Shown here in pieces: positions 51,182 through 61,483 of a DNA stretch of 64,000 nt. Numbering within the stretch: the stretch's first letter is position 1; every line of letters begins with the position of its first letter. The position numbers and the translations under genes are program-made. The notes under the pieces were generated by a model, which was not told the DNA's origin, made no database searches, and saw only the letters and a program-made list of their open reading frames with translations. Source of the stretch: Blastomussa wellsi (lineage: Eukaryota; Cnidaria; Anthozoa; Scleractinia; Plerogyridae); contig OX393570.1 of assembly GCA_947652115.1 (NCBI GenBank), positions 13,272,017-13,336,016 of the forward strand, written 5' to 3'.

Positions 51182-51753
51182 ATGTCTTTAGTGAATGTCT
51201 TGCCAAGTGCATCGCCTGATAATATTTATCCAGAGCTACCCATCTCAAGAACCCCAGAAAATCTCTGGCTAACTGAAAAAGAAATAGAAAAAAAAAAGAA
51301 AATAGCCGATGAGGCAGAACATTACAGGCTTGTGTTGAAAAAAAAATTATAAACAAGCTCGGAATGTGATTCACTATCCCGTGGTCTCTCTTGGCGCTGT
51401 GTCTGCCGCCCTGTCTTCCAGGGCCGTTTCAACTTCACTCACTGGTGTCAGAATTGTTGTCGGTGCGGCTATTGCAGGAATTGCAGCCCTTTCAGGTTTT
51501 GCTTCCAAAGGCCTGTCAGGTATTAACAAGAAGCTTGAAAGGAAAGTTAACAAACACACGAAAATTCAAGCTCTTATCACTTGCAAAGCCTGACTCAATA
51601 AAAAGCTCTGTCTCTCAAGCTCTTGATGATAACAATGTTTCCGACTCAGAATTCAAACCAATAACACTTGAAATGGAGAAATATTGCGAGACTTTGCGCT
51701 CAAACTTTGCGAAAAACAGACCGATTTACGCCAGCCGGACCTTGAAAAGATAA
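51182..51753 (+). pseudogene. Copy B membrane protein gene (homologue of 34248-34717)
   Basis: ATG at 51182 after TATAATATGCC. The start is MSLVNVLPSASPDNIYPELP, then KKKKIADEAEHYRLVLKK; a poly-A run near 51345 causes a frameshift, after which NVIHYPVVSLGAVSAALSS and the hydrophobic VRIVVGAAIAGIAALSGFA follow, then KKLERKVNKHTKIQ and, after another frameshift, LDDNNVSDSEFKPITLEMEKY. Two membrane segments are likely. Function unknown. Confidence 0.55.
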
Positions 51754-52361
51754 AAAACCAGATTCGGCAAGAGTTTCGAAAAAAACTGGCGGCGTCCAGC
51801 ACAAATTTGAACTAGACTTTGAGAGAAAAAACACAAAAATCTCTCTGAGTGTTTTAAAATTAGATAACACGTTACACTGTGTGACTGTCACGCGGGACTT
51901 TACGTGACTGGTTTGGGTGACAGGTCATGAAAAAGGGCAAACCCTTGTCGGGGGTGCTTCGTGGCGCGTGTTCTTCAATTCCCGATTGTTGATTCCGGAT
52001 CCCCATCCTAATTTTCCGGGAGTCCCAGGTCCTCTCGAACACGGCATGTGTTTGATCGGGACAAAAAGTCGAGTCAGAGTTTCAATGTCACTTAAGTTTA
52101 CGTTCAGCTTAAAGCTGCAGCCACTTTTTCCCCACATAAGATTGCAGCTTTTATTCTTTGTGCCTGTGTGTGTCCCACGCCGTGGGACTTATGCAAATCA
52201 ACAGCTTTTATTTTTTTCTGGTGTGTGTTCCACGGCGTTTTGTGTACGACGCTGTAAGAATAAAAAATATTCAAACACACTTAATTTCACGAACTTTTCG
52301 ATATCTAACTTCAACGCAGACTTAATTTAAGGTCAACATTAACAACTTAAAAATACATTTA

Positions 52362-52623
52362 TAGTGTTATGACGATACGACATAGCTGTGTCGTGACGTC
52401 ATAACACTGTAAATTTCACACAAAAATGTCGCGCTTCCGTGGACCCAGGAAGTTGATTGTTCGTCTGAAATTTGTAGAATGTTGACCGACACAGCTGTGT
52501 CGTGACGTCATAACAACTTAAAAACACATTTATTATGTTATGACGTCACGACACAGCTGTGTCGGTCAACATTCTACAAATTTCACAGGAACAATCAACT
52601 TCATGGGTCCACGGAAGTGCGAC
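52362..52623. repeat. Nested palindromes with TGACGTCA sites
   Basis: A foldback with arms 52428-52523 and 52527-52623 (GTCGCGCTTCCGTGGACCCA against its inverse) is preceded by a smaller palindrome (52362-52410). TGACGTCA occurs three times, next to ACACAGCTGTGT. TGACGTCA is the consensus CRE/ATF site. A MITE is the likely origin. Confidence 0.8.
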
Positions 52624-52699
52624 CTTTTTGCGTGTTTCAAAATACCTTACAACATCGTATCGTTCTTTACAAACTATAAAAATGGTAATTTACAGCTCA

Positions 52700-52783
52700 G
52701 TACCTTTTTATTTCCCCTGGTCCCAGAGGTTTTTATTTCTTGATTTTAAATGAAGAAGAAAAACCTCTGGGACCAGGGTACTT
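52700..52783. repeat. Hairpin (CCTGGTCCCAGAGG arms)
   Basis: GTACCTTTTTATTTCCCCTGG... pairs with ...CCAGGGTAC; the core CTGGTCCCAGAGGTTTTT matches AAAAACCTCTGGGACCAG exactly, with a loop of about 22 bases. Confidence 0.85.
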
Positions 52784-53447
52784 TTTATATGGAGAGAAAA
52801 AGTTTATAAAACTTTCTAAGCTGGCGTGCAGTCACTGTTGTGATATCCTTTCGAATAACATTCCCGACCATCTCTCGAAATCTTCACGCAAAAAAAATTA
52901 TCCAAACAGCACACACAAACTGAAGCAAACTGTTTGGTTATGTGCGGGCAAGAATATTTAAGCTACAGAGATTTTACAGAGATGGTTTCCCTTTTGACCG
53001 GCGACGACCAGTTTTAAGCGGTAATTATGATGTCATCTAACTTGAATGGCACTTTCTTAGACATAAGGTCAATACCAAAAGTTCTAGAATAATTCTAAAT
53101 ATGTTTGATTACAAAGGAGTCTGTTTTTGGCCGTTCGTTGCCTTGGTTATACACAAAAACACTGGATTTTTGATCGATTCAATAACTGTAATTGGTTGAA
53201 AAAATCACGAGACAAGAGACCTGTCAGTGTTATATTGGACGTTAAGTAAAATTATGTAAACACGGAAAGTTATTAAACTTTCTAAAACATAATTACGCTG
53301 AAAGACACCAAATGATCGTACTTTTTCATGCTCTTATATATGCTATAAACGAACTTTCTACACCAAGGTGTAGCATTGAAATAAGTGAAATCGCGTTTGA
53401 GGTTAGTCTGGCTTTGAAGGATTGTCCGACAACAAAAGGCGCTTTGT

Positions 53448-53700
53448 GTGAAGATGCTGCGCTTACGCTTGCATATTGATTACCAACCCTACCAACCCGG
53501 CGAGCTTGAAGGTGGTGCAAAAAGAGCCAGAGACCCAATGTGGTCTTTGAAAGTTTACAACATTGAAAGATCTTTTACCAAACCAAATCAACCCGTTCTC
53601 TACTATTTGCACGATGTGCGGCTTTGTGCGTGAAGAACTGCTCATTGTCCCTCCAAACACAGAGTTACCCCCCCCTCCCCCAACAATGCAAACTAAATGA
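53448..53700 (+). pseudogene. Integrase C-terminal domain remnant (third Polinton-like piece)
   Basis: The frame reads YQPGELEGGAKRARDPMWSLKVYNIERSFTKPNQPVLYYLHD and, after a frameshift, REELLIVPPNTELPPPPP with a TGA at 53698-53700. It is homologous to the C-terminus of the integrase at 44905-45156, but opposite in strand. The catalytic core is not present upstream. Confidence 0.8.
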
Positions 53701-53989
53701 AACCAACGCGTTTTTAAAATTGGGACGCGGACGCAATGGTGTTGTTGTTCAAAACCCCATCAAAAACAAAAAAAAAAGGATCATTTACAGGAACAACGAC
53801 AATTGGGCTGTTTTAACAAAGCCTCATTCCTCCACCAAAAAAGAGGGCTTTTTTTCTCGACCCCTCTTTTTTCGGTTATTTGCGCAATCTTGACCCTTCT
53901 GAGGTGGTCCATGTGCTTACAAACCAAAGAGCGTGTTGATTTCAGCATTTGTCAATAAACCTTCTGTTTCAGTTTCTAACTCCCCGAGC

Positions 53990-56577
53990 AACTCTATTTC
54001 AGCATCTGCAAATAAAGGCCTGGTGTACCCGTAAGCATTTGTGTGGTCCCGTCGTCCGCTATCTGCCGCTTTGAATCGAACGCCGACAGCGAGATCTTGT
54101 TTACATGCATTCCGTATTTCTTGTGCCCCTCGCTTCGAAGAATGTTCATTCCATGCCATAACTGCTTCGCACCGAAAAGCGTTTCCTTGTAATCTTAATG
54201 CATTATTTGTTTCTTGACAACGCTCTTTTTTACACCCTTCGCTTTTTTGATAATTTTTCGTCCTCCTTCATGATCGAGTACATTTTCGGTCTCAGAAAAA
54301 CACACTCTGGTATCGGCGTTCTAGCGCATTTTCCCCAAGGCCTTTTTGTTTTTTTTAATTATTTATTTCTTACAGTGTTATCATCTTTATGATACTAACA
54401 TTACTTACAATATTAACATTACGTACAATTGTAACTTTACTTGCACTACCAGCTTTACTTACAATACTAGCAATGCTTACGGTACTAATATTGCATACAA
54501 TGCAACACAATTTACAGGTTAGTAACGCCATATAACACCAGTATTAACTACAAAAACTAACAAAAATTACAATTGTACTGTAACCTTACTTGGCTTCACT
54601 TGAATTGACCCAAGGCCTTTTTGTTGGCGTTTATTGGCGTTTGAACAAAGGGGATGCTCTTTTGGGTAATCGCTCGTATCATAAAGAAATTTGTTTCTTT
54701 CGATGTCTTTGTAGACGTCATCCATTTCTATCTCAAGCAGAAGGCTGTCGGTGTCTGTGTACAAAGCTCGCACTTTGGGTCGTATTGTTTTTTTAGCTTG
54801 TTGTAGAAAAAGACATACATCAGGATCTTGCTGTTGTCAAGGATCGTCATGCCCGTGTAAACAGGTTTATTCAGCAGCAGCTTGCTTTTGTGCATGTGGA
54901 TCCCTCGTCATGTCGTTTGTAAGTTCGGCAAATCCTCGTTGCTGCGCACCAATTTTATGTCAACACGTTTATGCAGGTTCTCCATTGTTTTGCCGAAAAC
55001 CGAGTTGTTCATGAGCTTGAAAAAGTTCTTTTAAAACTCGCTCTTTGCGTTTTTCCTTAAATCAGTATTAAACGTTATTTATGGCTCCATCCAGCACTCT
55101 TGTTTGAACTCCAGCACCCTATGTACTTTTTTTCAGTTTTAGGCCCTGCTCCAGATAAAACTGAAGGTTTCTGTAATGCATGACATAGTTGTTTTTGTAT
55201 TGGAGGTGTCAGCAGAAGCTTCTCACTGTCCAGAGGTTTCATCTCCAGGTCTTTCATTAAATTCTTTTTGTAGTCCGACATCCGTTCTTTTTTGACGACT
55301 TTTTTTCTCCGGTGCCAGGGGATAGCTGTTGTGTTCCTTGTGCAGTTCTGCTGGATATTCAAGATCAACCCCTAGAATCCATCCATTCTTTGCGTTCTCT
55401 GTGGGCATAACGCGTTTCCATTTGAAATCTCTTACCGGGAGGGGCTTTCTCATTGCCCACCCGTAAAGGTTGTTTGTATACATTATATATTTTTTCGGTT
55501 TGCTGGGGTCGTAGTCAGGCAGCAAGGGGTTGCTTGCCTTGGCGTACCTCTTGCTTACCATCGAGATTCTGCCGCGCATTCCTCTTTCCATGAAGAGCTG
55601 CATTTCAAGGACTGTCAAGAGCTCCAGCTCAACCCCTGTCTTTTTCAAAAGCGCGTCCCACGAGAGGCCTGATAAATTTCATTTCTTTGCGAGCTTCGTA
55701 ATAACAGCTTTTGTGGCCTTGGCTGCAATAACGGCCTGTGTCGTGGTCGCAGACGGGAATTGAGTCTAAGTGTTGATCCTTTATCTTTATAGTCTTTCTG
55801 CAAATCTTCTGCAGTCATCACAATAAGCTTTGGTGCAGCCAAAATATCTCTTATCTTTGTCTCCGCCCGCATCATGCTACTTAGAAACGTTCCCACTGCA
55901 TTTTCGCCCCTGTAAACCACTGGTCGTGTGGCACGCCCGTCACTTCTTACAACTATGTATGAAAAGCCACATTCCTGGTGCCATTCGGTCTTCTCTGTGT
56001 AGCTGTTTTGCTAGCTATCTGGTCAACGCTAACAGCCAGGAATCTTTCTTACCAATGTCTCAAAGTCCACATATATCATGTATGGCATCTTCATCTGTTT
56101 GTGATGATTTTGGTAAGAAAGGTTGTTTTTTCCCTCTTCTGGCATCTCGATCCTTGTCGGCCTTCCATTCACGCCATTGCAATATGTTTTGTGGTTCTCG
56201 ACCAAGTCTGCTCTTGAGAAACCTGTCAAGCACATCATGCAGTAATGCTTTGCATTGCTGTTTTTTGTCTGATCAAACATCAAATTAAACCGCTTACTCT
56301 TTTACGTAGCAATAGTGTTGGTTTTCCCCTGACACAATTAACATCATGTTTATCCGCGGTACGTTCGTTGCTTTTCTGTTTATCCTGTGCACTATTTCAT
56401 AATCTTTTTTCCAGCCAAGTCTATCTGTTTTGCTGGCGTTGGGAAATCGATGCCTTTGTAATCAATGCCGTCGTTCACCGGATAATTGCTTTGTCTTTGC
56501 GGGTCCTTTCCATCTTTTGGAGGGAATAAAGCAGCTCTGAAAGCCCACTTCGAACATTCACTGTTCCTGTTTTTCAC
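53990..56577 (-). pseudogene. DNA polymerase B of a second lineage, decayed
   Basis: Minus-strand pieces in order: KWAFRAALFPPKDGKDPQR (56540), a zinc-finger-like CMMCLTGFSRADLVENHKTYC (about 56220-56260), exonuclease-like YVDFETLVRK (about 56050), GGISMVS-type region then YTNNLYGWAM (motif A, about 55470, lacking the usual Asp-Ala), SYPLAPEK (about 55320), [20 protein letters not shown] (motif B, about 54990), ALYTDTDSLLLEI (motif C, about 54750), LRPKMYSI (about 54280) and HVNKISLSAFDSKRQIADDG (about 54060). This is the organellar/viral-type PolB often seen with Polintons, clearly unlike the one in copy A. Many stops. Confidence 0.85.
54351..54608 (-). mobile_element. Retroposed insert with 17-bp target duplication
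   Basis: CCCAAGGCCTTTTTGTT occurs at 54334-54350 and again at 54609-54625. Between them is a 258-base insert that on the minus strand ends in an A-rich tail (AATAATTAAAAAAAA). It contains degenerate tandem units like CTTACAATACTAACATTA. It looks like a LINE-mobilised short retroposon; no tRNA boxes were found. It interrupts the polymerase between motif C and the LRPKMYSI segment. Confidence 0.75.
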
Positions 56578-57055
56578 GTTAACTACGGCCTTCTAGCTGG
56601 TACCTTCGCTCGTTCCCAAAATACTCCTGATGGACTAACAAGTAGATATCAAACGAATTCTAGCTCAGAGAGCAAACTATAATGAATTTCGGGCGAGATT
56701 TTAAGGAATGGCTCTAGAATTTTAAAAAAACTGCTAGTTTTTTCAAATTTCAATCCATTTCCATCCTTGTCATCCTAAGTAATAGGCGGCTTCAGTGTTG
56801 TGATATGGCCCTAGTAAACAAATGTATGCCATTATTTTTCAGCATTTTAAATGACGCCTGACAGTATTCTTTTAACATTTGGATTTCGTTTTCAACAATA
56901 TTTGTAAACTTTCTTTTCTTTTCTCTTGTATAGTTAAAAAAATCTCTATTGTTTGGATTTGTCTGTTGTAACAAGGAATATTTTCTGTGGCACACGCTAG
57001 CTGGGCTTGGGGTCTCGCGCTTTTGTTTACTTTTTGCTTGCGTTATTTGCTGTCT

Positions 57056-57238
57056 CATACACAGGGACGATCAGGGTTCTGGCGCAGGCTTGCATGCAAT
57101 CTTACCTTATCGGTGGAAGATGTTTTATCCCAAATTGAGGTGAGCTTGTGAGCCGAATTTTGGGATAAAACGTCTTCCACCGATAAGGGAAGATTGCATG
57201 CAAACCTGCGCCAGAACCCTCATCCCCCCTGTGTGTAT
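57056..57238. mobile_element. Hairpin MITE, copy 2
   Basis: Same family as 18131-18311: CTGGCGCAGGCTTGCATGCA, GGTGGAAGA and TTTTATCCC arms and their inverses, with ends ATACACAGGG and CCCTGTGTGTAT. Confidence 0.88.
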
Positions 57239-57488
57239 AGGTCTCGTTAGAAGAAACTGGCCACAGGCATCCTGGATGAAAGTCAACCATCAAAAATCCA
57301 TAACAGATTTAAATGGAATACAACTAGTAATGTTCAGTTCCACACCTAGTTTGGGGCTTGTGGTAAAGTTATTAATTTGATCGAATTTCTGAAAGGATAC
57401 ATTATTTAGAGAACATCTATAAACGTAACAACAGTTTCGCTCTCTGCCGTTCTTGTCTTTAATGTTGTATTATTGTGTTATCAAACAG

Positions 57489-57567
57489 TTACTACATTCC
57501 TCTGTTTATTTGCATCATTGGACTTTTTGTTGCCTACACTTATATATATGTCACGCACCGGCGACAG
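57489..57567 (+). CDS. Host GPCR exon (TM5)
   Basis: The 79-base exon follows the acceptor TTGTGTTATCAAACAG and ends at GTGATT. Its first base completes the threonine begun at 17825. It encodes YYIPLFICIIGLFVAYTYIY, a clear transmembrane helix, then VTHRRQ at the cytoplasmic side, ending in phase 0. Placing TM5 directly after WRFAT is what the family requires. Confidence 0.8.
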
Positions 57568-57951
57568 GTGATTACTTAAGTATTAAATATTTTATAATGT
57601 GACCATTATTATGTTACTTTTATGGGACGCGTGTTACACTGATCTTTCAGTTAGACGCAGGAAAAACCCTGGCACGTTTGAAAGTATTGAGGGTTCATGC
57701 TATTTTATGTTCATGAATAGGCAGAGTAATCGTTTCACAGAAGGACAGTTACCCCATAAAAGGGCCAAAACTCCAGTGTGAAGTAAATACATTGAACAGC
57801 AACGAAGTCGAGACAAGAAAAACAGCTGAGAGACAGATAGAGTTTGACTGGAAGTTAGAAAAAAGTTTGGGAATGAATGTTACACTGAAGATTTAAAAGA
57901 GGAGTAGGTTTAGCTTTACGAGACCCTTACACACCCCTTACACGAGAATAG

Positions 57952-57991
<40 letters not shown>

Positions 57992-59803
57992 AGGAAGTAT
58001 AACAATATAATTTGGTTTTATCAACAGGGTTGATAATTAACAATTATTCTTTGAAATCGAGGTAAATATTCTGCCGCTATTCACCGAGATTGAAAAGAAT
58101 AATTGTTTTAGTATATAAACACGAAGTGATCTCAACAACACGCTATCTCAACATTTTCAGAAGGAAACCATTAAAAGTCGATTTAATTGACCTCTCAATT
58201 CATGCGTGTAAAACGCACAACCGGTGCAAAGCATGCGCAAAACTATTTACAGAATCTTCAAACATGGCAAATCTAGTCTAAAATACTTGCCACAATCTAG
58301 CCAAATTAGATGGTCCTTAACCGTGGGACAGCATCTTCCTGTATTTTTATTATTTCTGATTCCGAAACGCGAGTTTACGACGGCCATTTTGTTTTAATTC
58401 GGATCAGGCATTAGTCAATCACTAAGGGTCAATAATGCTCATTAGCCAGAGCGATAGCGAACCAATCAGATTGCTTAAAACGCCAAGATCACTGAGTGTG
58501 TATATACTAATGTGAATTGGCCAGCGTCAAGAGATTTGAGAGCTGACGTTTCGAGCGTTAGCCCTTCGTTGAAGCGAATCAAGTCCCTATCGAAGTTGAA
58601 CTCGTTATAGTATGATGTAGAAGGAGGTTCTGTCAAAGGGTGGTTTCCCTTTTCATCCTCGCAGTGTGCAAAAGGTAGGGACTTTAAGATTTTAAAGGGC
58701 GACAGGAGATATATTTTGATCTGAAAGAGTAGCAACTCCAATAACATGTATTATAAGAAACAGAAAAAAAAACTGAATCAAAATTCCTGTTAGAAATTAT
58801 AGTTCAACACTACATTTTCTCAGATTCTGATTATTTTAATTGATCACATGTTCATGCGAGAGACATTATCAGCCCTTATTTAAATATTTTTTCGCGCGCG
58901 ATTGGTCTAAACACGACACGTGATGCTGGTAAAACTGGGGAATATCCGAGAATATACCCCAAGCGATATTCCCCAGTTTTGAAGTTTGAGATTTATGTTT
59001 GCACGTTTAGTTTTCATCACGAGTAAAGTGTTCGTTTGGATAGAACGTAACATTTTAAACAGAGTGAAAGTATTTTGAACGCCCAGAAATGTTTAGGTGT
59101 TAATAAATAGTTTTCAGGAAAGGTCTCCAAAATTGAGTGGCCTAATTGAAAAAATATTTGAAGGATAATAAACCAATATGCCTCTTCTTGGGCATTATCT
59201 GTTACTCGAAGCTCACAGTTTTCATCAAGCTTTGCTCTCGGAAAACTTTACGCGTCTCGGAACAGACAATGTCGCGGATAAATATCAAAGGATATTTTTG
59301 GGCCAATTGGAGGCTATTGTTTATATAGTACCTGCCCGAGGAAAATAAGCGGATGGATACTACTCGTCCGTAAAAATTCCAGACTAGTTACGTACTTCTG
59401 GTGGTAAACAATAAAGGTAATAGTGGCCCATGGAAATTTGATGTTCTTAAAATTAGAGCACAAAAGTATGAGTTTTGTGAATTGTCCTACCTGCTGTCCA
59501 AGCAGTAGGGGGTCGTTTTTTGTCTTGAGCATATCTTGACGCACAATTGTTTTAGTTTTATCTATGTGAAAGAGGTGCCATTTCGATTGGTGGTACAAAA
59601 GACTAATGAATTTGCACAAGAATGAGTTATGTTACTTAGTGGGAGGTTGTATTAACTAACTTGCAATGTGTTACATGCTCGCATAATTGATCACTCTTCA
59701 AGAAACCTGTATCGTGAACCAAGTGGCCTTGAAAGAAATATTTTGATATAAAAAGTCAGTTTCATGTTAAATATTGAACTGAAATTGGATTTTCGTTTTT
59801 CAG
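57568..59803. other. Host intron without recognised genes
   Basis: AT-rich. It contains a short hairpin with ACTGGGGAATAT arms (58926-58975) and a minus-strand fragment near 58530-58600 (NEGLTLETSALK) that looks like the tail of a retroelement but is too short to assign. Confidence 0.45.
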
Positions 59804-59863
59804 GCCAAACGGTGGGAAGGAATTCACAGCAGAAATAATGCAACAGAATACGAACAAAAAAAG
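59804..59863 (+). CDS. Host GPCR exon (intracellular loop 3)
   Basis: The 60-base exon follows the acceptor TTTCGTTTTTCAG and ends at GTTTGT. Phase 0 at both ends, 20 codons: AKRWEGIHSR then NNATEYEQKK. A basic-then-polar loop after TM5 fits the receptor. It is supported by splice sites and phase rather than by a strong motif. The TM6 exon was not found before the end of the window. Confidence 0.62.
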
Positions 59864-60904
59864 GTTTGTTGGTTCACAGGCGACCCAAGGTCATGCTCAG
59901 GATCATATTGCATAAAAATTGTCACGGAAAAATATGAGTTTGTATGGGAACCGAAATACTGCCAAATCTAAAATAAAATTGCCTTGCATATACCTTACTT
60001 CCACTATGTTTTACTTGTTGTCTGGACGCTTATTTCTTGGCCATTTATGTGAGTTTTCGCTTTCTAGGTTTTCCACTACAATGAAAAGAACTAGGTTGGC
60101 GGTACTACGGAGACCGGAAGTCAATAATTTTCTGAGCATAGCAAAGCAAAATAAAATATTTATTTTTCTGTCTCGTATCCAGGCGCGGCCTTAATCTTTT
60201 GGGGCGAAGGCTTGATAACGACTCATGTAGTACGCAAAGATCTTGAGAAGAGCGAGCAACGAGACGCGCCTAACAGAAATCACTTTCAAAATGGCGCCCG
60301 GTAATTGATGCAAAACTGCAGAAGACAGGAAAACCCATCTTTAAACGTTTAAAATGGAACGGAGAGCTCCGATTACTTCCGACAAACACATTGCCGCGCC
60401 CATGTGGGTTATACCTGAGCAAATTAACACTTTGTAAGTACACGAACGCACTTTGTAAGAACACGAATGCTCGTCCGAGTGGATTCATACAATCAAAAAG
60501 AGCTAATTTTTCAGGAATCTGAGCCAATGATGTCTTCAAGAACCACATTATCAAGACTAGACTAGTTGTCCTGCTGGACATATAGGCACAGCGATATTTA
60601 TATTTTGCTGAATCCATATCTTGGTTCTGTAAACAAAATTTAGTAACCTGTGCCAGTATTCACCGGCAGGGAATTTCACGAACACTTTATTCTCTATCGA
60701 AGCCGGCACACGGGCAAGCTTTCTTCACACACTACGTAACATGCGGAACACCGCTGACCCCTAAGGTTACGACTGTATCAACATCATCCCTTTTAAAGAA
60801 ACTATTAACGAGTTAAAAGTTAATATGTTTCATTAACACAAACAAACATGAACAGGCAATATAAGAATAGGCAACACTGAAATGCTGTGGCCTTTGCAAT
60901 TAAA
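59864..60904. other. Host intron, no gene seen
   Basis: No recognised coding sequence. Short frames lack conserved motifs. Confidence 0.4.
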
Positions 60905-61400
60905 ATTTAGCCTGTCTTGAAAGCTTTGTCATGCTGGAAGGACCATAACAAGACTGCATTCCCGTGGGTCAGCTCCGTGAGCGGCTTCACGATTTCAGCA
61001 AGGTTTGGGGTGAAATGTGACAAATAGTTGCACCTACCCGGGAACTGCTGGACGTCCATCTTGGGGTGGGGTCATGTCCATACTGGCCCGGACTCGATCT
61101 GGATGTGGAGTAATGCCATTGCTGCTAAGGAGATTGCCCATCCAGGTAACTGAAATTTCTTTAGGTTTAACTTGAGATTCACCTCTCGGCAACGCAACAT
61201 TAAGTTCTACAAGTTAATGTCATTGGTCTTTCTCCGCCTCTTCAATACTATCGCCACTTCCAAAGACTAAAATGTCATCAGCTTTGTTTACAACACTTGT
61301 CAATGTTTCCAACGCTTAATGCTGTCTTCACTGGTATTCTTCTGGTCCTAAACTGACCCCGGACGGCATACGAAACCAACGGTACGACTAATTGGAGTAT
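60905..61400 (-). pseudogene. Ty3/gypsy reverse transcriptase remnant
   Basis: On the minus strand, across several stops, the reading gives MLRCREVNLKLNLKKFQL (about 61150-61205) and then QFPGRCNYLSHFTPNLAEIV and KPLTELTHGNAV (about 60965-61035). These are the thumb and connection segments of gypsy RT. The catalytic YxDD is degraded. No LTR seen. Confidence 0.75.
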
Positions 61401-61483
61401 GCATGGTGGTCAAGAACAAGGAAATTCACACCGGGAAATTTTTTTTGCATTGTTCGTTGTTCATACCAATTGAATGACCGTCT

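Larger units (their letters stand above)
44905..51753 (-). mobile_element. Polinton-like copy B
   Basis: Mirror image of copy A. Reading from 51753 to 44905 (minus-strand direction) the genes are membrane gene (+), structural-type gene (+), large structural gene (-), packaging ATPase (-), X (-), small membrane genes (-), Y (-) and integrase (-). It meets copy A tail to tail near 44.95 kb. No terminal repeats were found. Confidence 0.75.
51754..53447. other. Repeat-rich stretch without a recognised gene
   Basis: Contains TGACGTCA hairpins (52362-52623) and a hairpin at 52700-52783. Other frames are short and unrecognised. Confidence 0.45.
2673..59863 (+). other. Span of a host 7TM receptor gene (partial, five exons seen)
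   Basis: Five exons on the plus strand join in one frame with consensus GT and AG at every junction: 2673-2757, 2990-3079, 17778-17825, 57489-57567 and 59804-59863. Phases agree at each junction (2, 2, 2, 0). The product matches the cAMP-receptor-like/GPR157 type of 7TM protein, which in that family acts at the plasma membrane through G proteins. TM1 to mid-TM3 (5' side) and TM6-TM7 (3' side) were not found and probably lie outside the window. The introns of 14.7 and 39.7 kb are filled with mobile elements. Confidence 0.78.

Noticed and set aside
53917..54159. 80-codon minus-strand ORF starting MAWNEHSSK
   Set aside because: The neighbouring frame over the same bases reads HVNKISLSAFDSKRQIADDG, the conserved end of PolB, so this is a shadow.
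58475..58747. Minus-strand ORF with NEGLTLETSALK
   Set aside because: It resembles retroelement tails common in invertebrates, but it is too short and isolated to annotate.
60001..60180. Hydrophobic segment (YLLSGRLFLGHL) as the TM6 exon of the receptor
   Set aside because: It lacks a usable acceptor in the right phase and does not resemble TM6 of the family.
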